The position numbers and the translations under genes were made by a program. From the NCBI RefSeq assembly GCF_021021475.1, contig NZ_JAINWL010000002.1, positions 248,001 through 312,000 on the forward strand: a DNA stretch of 64,000 bases, written 5' to 3'. This document shows positions 8,760-17,157 of this stretch, piece after piece. The first letter of the stretch is position 1. Every line of letters begins with the position of its first letter. The notes under the pieces are model-generated. The model was not told the origin of the DNA and did no database searches. It saw only the letters and a list, made by a program, of their open reading frames with translations. Source of the stretch: Citromicrobium bathyomarinum. Its GTDB lineage: Bacteria; Pseudomonadota; Alphaproteobacteria; Sphingomonadales; Sphingomonadaceae.

Positions 8760-9644
8760 ATGCGTTCAATTCTACCCACCCCCGCAACGTTCGCTGCGGT
8801 CGCGTTCGCCTGTGCCGGGGTGGCCACGCCGGCGCTCGCGCAAGACGGCCCGGATGATGATGCTCCGGCCCGCTCTGCCGAAGGCACAGTGTTCGACGGC
8901 GACTGGGTCCAGGTCGGCATAGGCGCGGGCTTTGCGCCCGATTACGACGGCTCCGACGATTACGAGGTGTTCCCACTGCCGATCATCCAGGGGAGCCTCG
9001 GGGGGATCGATATCAACCCGCGTGCGGCTGGTTTCGCACTCGATTTCATTCCCGACAGCGCTGACAGCAAGGTCAATTTCGGCTTCGGACCTGCGGTGCG
9101 CCTGCGTACCTCGCGGACCGGCGATATCGAAGATCCGGTGGTCGCCGCAGCAGGCGAGCTGGATACCGCAGTCGAGGTAGGGCCGAGCGCCAGCATCGGC
9201 GTGTCGGGCGTGCTCAACCCGTACGACAGCCTGTCGGCCAATGTCGACGTGCGGTGGGATGTCGCGGGCGCGCATGAGGGCATGGTGATCAACCCGGGCA
9301 TCACCTACTTCACCCCGGTCAGCCGCGGCGCGGGCATCAGCCTGTCGCTCAGTGCGGAGCACGGGGACGAGGCGTTCAACGAATACTACTATTCGGTCAC
9401 CCCCGCGCAGGCGACCGCCAGCGGCCTGCCGGTCTACGATGCGGGTTCCGGCTTCAACAAGCTCAGCGCGAACCTGCTGGTCGGGGTCGATCTGGATGGC
9501 GATCTCGCCAATGGCGGCCTCGCGCTGTTCGCGATCGGCGGCTATTCGCGGATGATCGGCGATGCCGAGAAGTCGCCCTTCGTCGCGCTGCGCGGCGATG
9601 CTGACCAGTTCCTGATCGGCGGCGGCATCGGCTACACCTTCTGA
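8760..9644 (+). CDS. MipA/OmpV family outer-membrane protein
   Basis: 294 residues with a signal peptide ending near ATPALA-QD. The mature part has alternating strands typical of a beta-barrel and ends in the aromatic Phe expected for outer-membrane assembly. The segments GIGAGFAPDYDGSDDYEVFPLP and GGGIGYTF are characteristic of the MipA/OmpV family, whose members act as scaffolds for murein enzymes or as porin-like proteins. A consensus EcfG promoter lies just upstream, which suggests stress induction. It is convergent with the HTH regulator gene. Confidence 0.9.
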   Translation: MRSILPTPATFAAVAFACAGVATPALAQDGPDDDAPARSAEGTVFDGDWVQVGIGAGFAPDYDGSDDYEVFPLPIIQGSLGGIDINPRAAGFALDFIPDSADSKVNFGFGPAVRLRTSRTGDIEDPVVAAAGELDTAVEVGPSASIGVSGVLNPYDSLSANVDVRWDVAGAHEGMVINPGITYFTPVSRGAGISLSLSAEHGDEAFNEYYYSVTPAQATASGLPVYDAGSGFNKLSANLLVGVDLDGDLANGGLALFAIGGYSRMIGDAEKSPFVALRGDADQFLIGGGIGYTF

Positions 9645-9651
9645 TTTCCCG

Positions 9652-9689
9652 CAGGCCGTGGCGACGGATCACTCCGTCGCCACGGCCTG
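9652..9689 (+). terminator. Strong hairpin after mipA, overlapping the HTH gene 3' end
   Basis: A perfect 17-bp stem (9652-9668 and 9673-9689) with loop TCAC. The T-run behind it is weak. The right arm encodes the last residues of the convergent regulator gene, so one palindrome serves as coding sequence and probably as terminator. Confidence 0.65.
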
Positions 9690-9977
9690 TTCTGCCGCTG
9701 CTGCGAGTTCGCGCAGTGCGGTCATGTGCGCGGCGAACGCGCTCCGCCCGGTACGCGTCAGCGATGCCCAAGTTCGCTGACGGCCGTCGCGCGGTGCCTT
9801 CACGATCTTGACGTAGCCTGCGTCGGCCAAGACGGTGAGGTGCTTGGAGAGAACGCTGTCGCTCACCCCGGTAACCTCGCGCATGGTGGCGAACTCGACC
9901 TCGTCGGCGCGCGCCAGCATTGCGGCAATCTGCAACCGGGCCGGAGCGTGCAGAGCCATGTCGATCTCCGCGCTCAT
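9669..9977 (-). CDS. Winged-helix transcriptional regulator (MarR/ArsR-like)
   Basis: 102 residues, nearly all one winged helix-turn-helix domain. The recognition region is about residues 35-60 (GVSDSVLSKHLTVLADAGYV) followed by the wing KAPRDGRQRTWASLT. Its ATG overlaps the stop of the upstream membrane-protein gene by ATGA, so the two are co-translated. Three ACTTTCC-N5-GGAAAGT-type sites upstream of the pair are the likely binding sites and imply autoregulation. The effector is unknown. The 3' end lies inside a 17-bp hairpin. Confidence 0.88.
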   Translation of the reverse strand: MSAEIDMALHAPARLQIAAMLARADEVEFATMREVTGVSDSVLSKHLTVLADAGYVKIVKAPRDGRQRTWASLTRTGRSAFAAHMTALRELAAAAEQAVATE

Positions 9978-10420
9978 CGCCGGCCGGCCTTCAGGTCTGC
10001 TTGATAGATATTTTCCCACAGCAGGCTGAGCGCGGTACTGCCAATCAGCACAAACGCTGCGATGGCCCAGAACAGCGGGCTCCCCAGCGGATCGTCGAGC
10101 CAGACGAGGCTTGGCACTAGCGCCGCGAGCAGCAGCGCGAACTGAGCTGCCAATACCCAGCCTGTGCGGCCTTTCTGGTACCCGCTTACAAACATGCCGT
10201 GGCGCTTCTTGTCATCGCGAACGACCAGGTAGACCAACAGCAGCAGCAGGCCCAGAATCGGCAGCTGAGCGGCGAGCGGCGAAACGACTGCCAGCAGCAC
10301 CAGCGCCATCATCATCCCGAAAATCGCATGCCGCCAGAGTGGCCACGTCATGCGGTCTGCCATCGATCGATCGGTATTCTTCACGGCATCCAGTGCCGAT
10401 TGCGCTTCATTTCTGTCCAT
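9974..10420 (-). CDS. Small four-helix membrane protein co-expressed with HTH regulator
   Basis: 148 residues with four predicted membrane segments, arranged as two hydrophobic pairs at about 28-65 and 88-137. The family is not recognised. The ATG at 10420 follows the cytoplasmic-looking N-terminus MDRNEAQSALDAV; an open frame further upstream runs through the operator sites and is not used. It is the first gene of a two-gene unit with the winged-helix regulator. This arrangement, a membrane protein plus a small DNA-binding partner, suggests that the membrane protein is the main target of the regulator or modulates it. Confidence 0.82.
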   Translation of the reverse strand: MDRNEAQSALDAVKNTDRSMADRMTWPLWRHAIFGMMMALVLLAVVSPLAAQLPILGLLLLLVYLVVRDDKKRHGMFVSGYQKGRTGWVLAAQFALLLAALVPSLVWLDDPLGSPLFWAIAAFVLIGSTALSLLWENIYQADLKAGRR

Positions 10421-10433
10421 CGGATTATCCTTC

Positions 10434-10504
10434 ACTTTCCAGTTCGGAAAGTTATGCGGGTAACTTTCCAATTTGGCAAGGTAAAACTTTCCATATTGGA
10501 AAGT
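10434..10504 (-). promoter_or_regulatory. Triple operator: three inverted repeats upstream of the HTH unit
   Basis: Three 19-bp sites of the form ACTTTCC-N5-GGAAAGT lie at 10434-10452 (perfect), 10463-10481 (right arm with two mismatches) and 10486-10504 (perfect). Centres are 29 and 23 bp apart. They fill the promoter region of the membrane-protein/regulator pair and occur nowhere else noticed in the window. Confidence 0.8.
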
Positions 10505-10523
10505 CGGATGGTTTGGACACGGA

Positions 10524-10557
10524 AAAGGGCGCGAAGGTCATCCCTTGCGCGCCCTTT
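10524..10557 (-). terminator. Terminator of the S9 peptidase gene
   Basis: Stem AAAGGGCGCG/CGCGCCCTTT (10524-10533 with 10548-10557). Read on the minus strand it lies just beyond the S9 peptidase stop and is followed by TTTTCC. Confidence 0.65.
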
Positions 10558-10584
10558 CTTTGCCGCTGAAAGCGGCTTCAGTCT

Positions 10585-12642
10585 TCAGTCTTCGCTCTTG
10601 TCCTGGATCATCAGGTCGGGGCGCGGGGCGGGCATCTGCGCATCGCGGTCGCCCGTCTTCAGATAGGTATCGAACCAGCGCATCATGCGCAGGTTGTAGT
10701 CGTAGCGGCTGGCCGCGCGGCTATTGCCGTGGCCTTCGCCCGGGAACAGCACCAGCCGCACCGGGGTATCGGGCTTGCGCACCTTGATGTTGCGATAGAG
10801 CTCGTAGCTCTGGGTAGGCGAAACCCGCGTGTCTTCCGCCCCGTGCATGATCAGGATCGGGGTTTCCGCCTTGTCGACGTGATAGATCGGGCTGCGCTCG
10901 AGCAGGTGATCCCATTCTTCCCACGGCCACTTGCGCTCGTGCACCAGATACATCTCGTTGGGGATGTCGGTGGTGCCGAACTTGCTGAGATTGTTGGAGA
11001 TGCCGACGAACATCACGCTCGCGGCATATTCGCTGGAGTAGTACGTCGCGCCCCAGGCGCTGGCGAACCCGCCGTAGGAGCCGCCAGTGATCCCGGTCCG
11101 GTCCGCATCGGTCACCCCTTCGGCAACCAGCGCGCGCTTGGCATCGACGATGTCGTCGAATTCCTTGCCAGCATAGTCGCCCTGATGCTGCTTGGAGAAC
11201 GCGGTGCCGTAACCGGTCGAGCCGCGATAGTTCGGGTGGAACACCGCATAGCCCTGACCCGCGCCGACCTGGCCGGGCATCGAATAGCCGGTGAGCCAGC
11301 CATTGGTGTAGTGCGATTCCGGCCCGCCATGGACCATCATGATGGTCGGCGCGCCGCCCTTGGGCACACCGCCGACCGGCTCGATCAGAATGCCTTCGAT
11401 CTGCTGCCCGTCGCGCGCGGTGTACGTCATCGTGCGCTGGGTGCCGAAGTCGATCTCGGCGAGCCACGGGTTGTGGCTGGTCCAGCGGGTGAGGGTGGTG
11501 CCGTTCAGCGCGAACAGCTCACTGGGATGGCGCGGGCTGTCGGCACGTACGAACAGCCGATCGCTACCACCGTTTTCGAGGGCAGTCGGCACCAGCTCGT
11601 CCGGGTCGATTTCCTGCGCCACGCTGCCATCGGCATTGTACATGCGCAGGATCGTGTCCGCGCCCTTGTCCACGATCGCGGCAAGCTGGCCATTGGCGAG
11701 CCATTCGGTATCGCCGACCGCTTCCGCCGCGCCCTGGTTGAGCGCGCGGTATGCACCGCTTGCGACATTGACCAGATGCAGCGTCGTCGCGGCGGGATCG
11801 TGCTGGTCGATACCGGCGACCAGCGAGAGCTGCCTGCCGTCGGGCGAGACTTCCAGATCGCCCAGCTTGCCCGGCGTCTCGACCTCGCGCAGCACGCGGC
11901 CTTTGCCCAGATCGATGATGTTGACCCGGCTGGCGGTATAGGTGTCGTCGATCCGCGGGGTCGGCTGGCTTTCGACAATGCCGAGCTTGCCGTCGGGCGT
12001 GAGCCTGAACGAGGTGACGTAGCCGGACACGGCGATCTCGCGCGGCTTCGCGTCGATTTCCTCGCCACCGGCCTGCGCGGCGAACAGCCGGTTGAACCGC
12101 TCTTCCTCTTCATAGACCACCGCGTTGAAGCCATTCTTGGCCTCTGCCTTGCGGTCCTTGTCGGGGGCGGCACTCGCCAGCAGATAGAGCGTCGCGCCAT
12201 CGGGCGCCCATGCGTAGCTGCGCACGCTGGCGTCCTTGACCTCGGCGAGTTTCATCTGCGCGCCACCATCGACCGGAATGCCCCAGACCGCGCGATCTTC
12301 GTCGTCCTTGCTCCACAGGAAGCTGACCATCCGCCCGTCGGGCGAGAATTCGACCGTCGAGACGGAGACGTCCTCGGGCAAAAAGACGCGCGTGTTGTCC
12401 GGCCCGTAGGCCATTTTCAGCTGCTGCTGCGTGCTGCCATTATCCTCGCCCGCAACCACGTCGGGCAGGCTGGCGGTGGTGTACGCGACGCGGCTGCCAT
12501 CGGGCGAGACGGCGATTGCGCCCACGCTTTCCAGCTGTGCCACATCCTGCGGCGTCATCGGGCGCGCCTGGGCGGTCGCGGCGAGCGACACCCCGGCGAG
12601 CAGGCTGGCGGCGGTCAGGGCAGTGCGGGTGGCGTGGTGCAT
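10585..12642 (-). CDS. Secreted S9 family prolyl oligopeptidase-like peptidase
   Basis: 685 residues. A signal peptide ends near AATAQA. The first 400 residues form WD40-like beta-propeller repeats (VSPDGSRVAY, FSPDGRMVSF, VSPDGRQLSL). The C-terminal alpha/beta hydrolase domain has the nucleophile motif GGSYGG (Ser about 522), the acid in HGAEDTRV (about 604) and the His in PGEGHG (about 638). It probably cleaves peptides in the periplasm or outside. The start is ATG 12642. It is divergent from the amidohydrolase gene, with 114 bp between them. Long open frames on both strands across this region are GC artefacts. Confidence 0.93.
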   Translation of the reverse strand: MHHATRTALTAASLLAGVSLAATAQARPMTPQDVAQLESVGAIAVSPDGSRVAYTTASLPDVVAGEDNGSTQQQLKMAYGPDNTRVFLPEDVSVSTVEFSPDGRMVSFLWSKDDEDRAVWGIPVDGGAQMKLAEVKDASVRSYAWAPDGATLYLLASAAPDKDRKAEAKNGFNAVVYEEEERFNRLFAAQAGGEEIDAKPREIAVSGYVTSFRLTPDGKLGIVESQPTPRIDDTYTASRVNIIDLGKGRVLREVETPGKLGDLEVSPDGRQLSLVAGIDQHDPAATTLHLVNVASGAYRALNQGAAEAVGDTEWLANGQLAAIVDKGADTILRMYNADGSVAQEIDPDELVPTALENGGSDRLFVRADSPRHPSELFALNGTTLTRWTSHNPWLAEIDFGTQRTMTYTARDGQQIEGILIEPVGGVPKGGAPTIMMVHGGPESHYTNGWLTGYSMPGQVGAGQGYAVFHPNYRGSTGYGTAFSKQHQGDYAGKEFDDIVDAKRALVAEGVTDADRTGITGGSYGGFASAWGATYYSSEYAASVMFVGISNNLSKFGTTDIPNEMYLVHERKWPWEEWDHLLERSPIYHVDKAETPILIMHGAEDTRVSPTQSYELYRNIKVRKPDTPVRLVLFPGEGHGNSRAASRYDYNLRMMRWFDTYLKTGDRDAQMPAPRPDLMIQDKSED

Positions 12643-12756
12643 CTTCTGGTGGTCCTCTCGTATTGTTTCGGTTGTTTTTGCCAAACTGTGCGGCAGGTTA
12701 TAGCCAGCCATCAGGTGTGCGCAAACGTGCGACCGGGCAAAAGGGGGAATAGGACG

Positions 12757-14028
12757 ATGCGGGTACTGGTCTGGATGATGGCGGCGCTTGCTGCGCTGCT
12801 GGGAACGCCTGCGCTGGCGCAGGTGACGGTGATCCATGCCGGATCGGTGATCCGCGATGCCGACGGCGAGCCGAGCGGCCGCGCCACCATCACGATCGAG
12901 GATGGCCGGATCGTCTCGATCGTCGACGGGCTCCAGACGCCGGGTGGCGAGGCGCAGGTGATCGACCTTGCCGACAAGACCGTGCTGCCCGGGCTGATCG
13001 ACCTGCATGTCCACCTGACCGGCGATCCCGGCGGCGATTTCTGGAAGGAAGCGACCGAGCCTGACGAGTGGGGCGTGGTCGTGGGCGCGAAGAACGCGCG
13101 GATCACCGCACTGGCGGGGTTCACCACCGTGCGCGAGGCGGGCAGCGGGCCCGAAACCGCCTTCGCCCTGCGGCGCGGAACGGCCGAGGGGCTGATCCCC
13201 GGCCCGCGGATCGTCGCGGCGGGGGTGCCGCTGGCGATCATTGGCGGGCACGGCGACGTCAACGGCTTCCGGCCCGAGGTCAACGAACTGCTCGACAGCG
13301 GCTTCACCTGCACCGGCCCGGTCGAATGCGCGGCCAAGGTGCGGCTGGCGAGCCAGAACGGCTCCGACGTGATCAAGATCACCGCCACCGGCGGCGTGCT
13401 CAGCCAGCAAGGCCGTGGGCTGGAGGCGCATTTCAGCGATGCAGAGATGAAGGCGATTGCCGAGACCGCCCACTCGCTCGGCCTCAAGGTGATGGCCCAT
13501 GCGCATGGCGCGCGCGGGATCGAGGCGGCGAGCCGCGCCGGAATCGATACGATCGAGCATGGCACCTATCTGGACGAAGCTGCGGCGCGTGCGATGCGCG
13601 AGAACGGCACCGTTCTGGTCCCCACGCTGATGGCGTTCCAAGGTGTGACCGAGCGGCTGGGCAAGGGCATCTACACCCCCGTGGTGGAGGACAAGATCCG
13701 CGCCGTGGCCGAAACCGCGCGCGTCTTCATGGGCAAGGCGCTGCGCTGGAACGTGCCGATCGCCTTCGGCACCGATGCGGGCGTGTTCGCGCATGGCCGC
13801 AACGCGGGCGAATTCGCGCTGATGCGCGCGCAGGGCATGACCGACCGGCAGGCGCTGGCAAGCGCCACGACGGTCGCCGCGAAGGTGCTGGAAATGGACG
13901 ACCAGATCGGCCGCCTCGCGCCCGGCTATTCGGCAGACATCATCGCGGTCGACGGCAATCCGCTGGACGATGTGACGGTGCTGGAGAAGGTCGACTTCGC
14001 GATGGTGCGCGGGCGGGTGATCGAATAG
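12757..14028 (+). CDS. Secreted amidohydrolase (imidazolonepropionase/prolidase-like)
   Basis: 423 residues with a signal peptide ending near TPALAQ. The metal-dependent amidohydrolase fold shows HVH at 84-86, a lysine in VIKITATGG that is probably carboxylated, further histidines in MAHAHGARGI and TIEHGTY, and the acid in FGTDAGVF. Related secreted enzymes cut Xaa-Pro or other dipeptides. The ATG at 12757 has a GGGGGAATAGGA ribosome-binding site. It probably shares a promoter region with the divergent S9 peptidase and precedes a DUF885 peptidase-like gene. Confidence 0.9.
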   Translation: MRVLVWMMAALAALLGTPALAQVTVIHAGSVIRDADGEPSGRATITIEDGRIVSIVDGLQTPGGEAQVIDLADKTVLPGLIDLHVHLTGDPGGDFWKEATEPDEWGVVVGAKNARITALAGFTTVREAGSGPETAFALRRGTAEGLIPGPRIVAAGVPLAIIGGHGDVNGFRPEVNELLDSGFTCTGPVECAAKVRLASQNGSDVIKITATGGVLSQQGRGLEAHFSDAEMKAIAETAHSLGLKVMAHAHGARGIEAASRAGIDTIEHGTYLDEAAARAMRENGTVLVPTLMAFQGVTERLGKGIYTPVVEDKIRAVAETARVFMGKALRWNVPIAFGTDAGVFAHGRNAGEFALMRAQGMTDRQALASATTVAAKVLEMDDQIGRLAPGYSADIIAVDGNPLDDVTVLEKVDFAMVRGRVIE

Positions 14029-14131
14029 CCGACGTTCGTCGATTGGCCGCTGGCCTTTGCAGAAGGCGATTGGCCGGTGCCCCGGCCCGGCCTATCGTCG
14101 CGCGATTATATTCCTGGGGGAGACTACCGAC

Positions 14132-15949
14132 ATGACCATCCGTCGCCTGCTGACCGGAGCCGCCGCGCTCGCCCTGCTTGCCTCGCCCGGGGTGGCGCTG
14201 GCCGATCATCACGAGGAAGCGCCCGCCGCCGCGCAGCAGTCCGAACACGACAAGCTGTTCGCGCTGTTCGCCGATTCCGATGCGCGCAGTCTGGAACTCA
14301 ATCCGCTCAGCCGCCTGTTTCGCGGCGACGACACCAATGCGGACCGGCTGGGCGACTACCTGACCGATGCGAGCTATTACGCCTCGCTGCGCGACACGCA
14401 GCTCAACGTCGCGCTGCTCGACCAGATCGACCGCGCCAAGCTCTCGCCGACCGACCAGCTCGCCTACGACGTGTTCAAGTACAACCAGGATGAATCGCTC
14501 AAGGGCGCAACCCCGGAAATCCGCGCTCTGACCGAGGTGCGCCCGGTCAACCACTTCAGCGGCTTCCACACCTTCTACCCCAATTTCGCGAGCGGTACCG
14601 GCGCGGCACCGTTCAAGACCATCGCGAACTACGAAGACAACCTCAGCCGCCACGACGACTATATCGCCATTACCCACCGCTCGATCGAGAAGTTCCGTGA
14701 AGGGATGGAAACGGGCGTGGTCGAGACCAAGCTGACGATCGGCAACGTGATTTCGCAGCTCGACACACAGCTGGCGATCCCGATTGCGGAATCGCAGTTC
14801 ATGGACCCGACCACGATGTTCCCCGAGAATTTCTCGGACGCGGACAAGGCTCGCCTGACCGCCGCCTATGAGGCCAAGACCCGCGAAATCTACGCCGCGC
14901 ACGAGCGGCTGCGCGATTTCCTGCGCGACGAATATCTTGCCGCCGCGCGCGAGGAAGTGGGCCTGAGCCAGATGAAGGGCGGGGCCAAGCTGTACGAACA
15001 GCTGATCGAGAGCACCACGACCCTGCCGCTCAAAGCAGACTACATCCACCAACTGGGCCTTTCCGAGGTCGAGCGGATCAAGGGTGAGCTGGAGGCGCTG
15101 AAGGAAGAGGTCGGCTACGAGGGCACGCTGGGCGAATTCTTCGACTACGTGCGCACCGATCCCAAGTTCAAGCCGGAGAGCCGCGAGGCGCTGACCCAGA
15201 CCTATTACGATATCGGCAAGCAGGTCGATGCGAAGATCGGCGAGCTGTTCAGCCTGGTCCCCAAGTCCGAACTCAAGATCGAACCCTACGACCCCTCGAT
15301 CGAGCAGTTCAGCGCGGGCGGCTCGTACCAGTCTGGTACGCCCGACGGATCGCGTCCGGGCACCTTCTTCTTCAACGCCTACGACCTGCCCAGCCGCCTG
15401 ACGACGGGCAATGTGACGCTCTATCTGCACGAAGGCGCGCCGGGGCACCATTTCCAGATCAGTCTGGCGCAGGAGAACGAGGATCTGCCCGCCTTCATGC
15501 GCTTCGGCGGGACGACCTCCTTCGTCGAAGGCTGGGCGCTCTATGCCGAGACGCTGGGCAACGAGATGGGCTTCTATGAAGACCCGTGGGCGCGGTACGG
15601 CACGTTGCAGGACGAACAGCTGCGCGCGATGCGGCTGGTGGTCGACACCGGCATCCACTCCAAGGGCTGGACCCGCGAGCAGGCGATCGACTTCATGCTC
15701 GAAAATTCGGGCATGACCCGCACCGAAGTGGTCGCCGAGGTGGAGCGCTATATCGCGATCCCGAGCCAGGCGCTGGCCTACAAGATCGGCGCGCTGAAGA
15801 TCCAGGAACTGCGCGAGCGCGCGAAGGCCAAGCTGGGCGATGCGTTCGACATCAAGGATTTCCACGCGCAGGTGCTGAACACCGGCGGCCTGCCGCTGCC
15901 CGTGCTGGAGGAAAAGATCGACCGCTGGATCGCGAACGGCGGCGGCTGA
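14132..15949 (+). CDS. DUF885 family secreted protein (putative metallopeptidase)
   Basis: 605 residues with a signal peptide ending near GVALA-DH. The family hallmark HEGAPGHH is at about 433-440, and TSFVEGWALYAE follows at about 465. These supply His and Glu ligands like those of HExxH peptidases, and the family is widely assumed to hydrolyse peptides. The ATG at 14132 is preceded by GGGGGAGA. It follows the amidohydrolase after 103 bp on the same strand and continues the peptide-degradation theme. Confidence 0.9.
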   Translation: MTIRRLLTGAAALALLASPGVALADHHEEAPAAAQQSEHDKLFALFADSDARSLELNPLSRLFRGDDTNADRLGDYLTDASYYASLRDTQLNVALLDQIDRAKLSPTDQLAYDVFKYNQDESLKGATPEIRALTEVRPVNHFSGFHTFYPNFASGTGAAPFKTIANYEDNLSRHDDYIAITHRSIEKFREGMETGVVETKLTIGNVISQLDTQLAIPIAESQFMDPTTMFPENFSDADKARLTAAYEAKTREIYAAHERLRDFLRDEYLAAAREEVGLSQMKGGAKLYEQLIESTTTLPLKADYIHQLGLSEVERIKGELEALKEEVGYEGTLGEFFDYVRTDPKFKPESREALTQTYYDIGKQVDAKIGELFSLVPKSELKIEPYDPSIEQFSAGGSYQSGTPDGSRPGTFFFNAYDLPSRLTTGNVTLYLHEGAPGHHFQISLAQENEDLPAFMRFGGTTSFVEGWALYAETLGNEMGFYEDPWARYGTLQDEQLRAMRLVVDTGIHSKGWTREQAIDFMLENSGMTRTEVVAEVERYIAIPSQALAYKIGALKIQELRERAKAKLGDAFDIKDFHAQVLNTGGLPLPVLEEKIDRWIANGGG

Positions 15950-16263
15950 CCGCGCGCCGGCTGGGCACTATCCCTCCCCGCGCCTGATAAGAAACCGGGC
16001 TGCGGCTGTCGCATAACGGGGCGGTCGTTCGGCGGGGCTGCGGCCCGCTTGCGAACGCGAGCGCCATCGGCCAAGAAACAATTGTTAACTACGCAATTTC
16101 CGGTGGTGAGTCACACGCGCATCATGTGGCGGTGGCATCTGGCCGGGCGCGGTACCGGAGCGGCGAGCTGCCGCGCGGGGCCGTTGCCCGCTGCGCGGTG
16201 CATCCGCATCGCGACCGGTTCTTGCGATGCCTGGCACGATTATCACAGGAGCAATCGCCACCG
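15950..16263. other. 314-bp intergenic stretch, nothing recognised
   Basis: GC-rich spacer between the DUF885 gene and a small membrane-protein gene. A less GC-rich patch around 16075-16110 (AACAATTGTTAACTACGC) could hold a promoter for the following gene. No RNA gene, repeat or EcfG-type site was found. Confidence 0.5.
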
Positions 16264-16671
16264 ATGGCCACCGCCGACACCATTCCCGCCTGGATCGCCA
16301 TGTTCATCGGCATCTATGCCTTCGCCGCCGCCATGGGCGAGCTGCGGCTGCCGGGGACGTGGAAGGCGATGATGCAGGATTTCGAGCAGTCGCCGGGCAT
16401 GCGCTTCATCGCCGGGATCCTCACGCTGACGCTGGGCGCGGTGATCTATCTCGTGGTGCCGTGGCGGCCGGACGACTGGCTGTTCATCGCAGTCTCCGCG
16501 CTCGGCGGGCTGCTGGTGCTGGAAGGCATCGTGCTGCTGGCGGCGGGCGAACGCTTCGTCACCTTCGGTCGCTGGCTGATCGCGAGCGCGAGCGAGGTGT
16601 GGGCGGGCCTTTCCGCGATCCTGGGCGCAGGGTGCATCTTCGTCGCGCTGTCGCGGCTGGGCACGTTCTGA
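16264..16671 (+). CDS. Hypothetical four-helix membrane protein
   Basis: 135 residues with four predicted membrane segments at about 9-25, 48-68, 73-96 and 110-131. The family is not recognised. The ATG at 16264 follows an AGGAG ribosome-binding site; earlier in-frame codons have no supporting site. It is convergent with a lipoprotein gene 13 bp away. No enzymatic motif is visible. Confidence 0.8.
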   Translation: MATADTIPAWIAMFIGIYAFAAAMGELRLPGTWKAMMQDFEQSPGMRFIAGILTLTLGAVIYLVVPWRPDDWLFIAVSALGGLLVLEGIVLLAAGERFVTFGRWLIASASEVWAGLSAILGAGCIFVALSRLGTF

Positions 16672-16684
16672 GCCGCTGTCGGCC

Positions 16685-17089
16685 TTAGGGCAGGCGGCAA
16701 TCCTGATAATATTCGTAGGCCTGCCCGCCCTCGCCAGTGAAGGGCGCGCCCTTCTCGCAATCGAGGGTGAGGTCCGCGCCGACCCCGCCCCAGGCATCGA
16801 TCACTGCCTCGACATTCTCCGCCGGGATCTGGAACGCCACGCGGCGCCCGTCGGCGGTGGTCATGTCGCCGATCGGCGGGCCCATATCGAGCGCGATGCC
16901 CGACACCGCGCCGGAGATAGTCTCGCGCGTGCTGGCCGGTTCCGCTTGCGCCTCGGCAGTCTCCTCGGCCTCCGGCGCGGGGGCAGGGTCGGCCTCGGTG
17001 ACCGCTTCGTCTGCCTCGGCGGGGCTATCGTCGCCATCGGAACAGGCCGCCCCTGCGAGCAGGATCGCGGCTACCAGCATTCTGCGCAT
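16685..17089 (-). CDS. Hypothetical lipoprotein
   Basis: 134 residues. The lipobox LLAGAAC gives a lipidated Cys at about 16. A long acidic Ala/Glu/Pro linker (about 17-60) precedes a globular C-terminal part with MTTADGRRVAFQIP and two Cys (LDCEKG and YQDC) that may form a disulfide. The ATG at 17089 is chosen over the ATG 6 nt upstream because the GGGGGA site is then 6 nt away. Function unknown. It is in tandem with the upstream AbgT-family gene on the same strand. Confidence 0.78.
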   Translation of the reverse strand: MRRMLVAAILLAGAACSDGDDSPAEADEAVTEADPAPAPEAEETAEAQAEPASTRETISGAVSGIALDMGPPIGDMTTADGRRVAFQIPAENVEAVIDAWGGVGADLTLDCEKGAPFTGEGGQAYEYYQDCRLP

Positions 17090-17157
17090 CGTCATTCCCC
17101 CATCAATCGCGCGGGGAAGCATACCGGCGATACCTCACGCGGCAAGTTGGGCAGCTC

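Noticed and set aside
10729-12756. Plus-strand frame continuing upstream of the amidohydrolase
   Set aside because: It is antisense to the S9 peptidase; the signal peptide and ribosome-binding site at 12757 define the true start.
12643-13794. Upstream extension of the S9 peptidase on the minus strand
   Set aside because: It is antisense to the amidohydrolase, and a signal peptide begins at ATG 12642.
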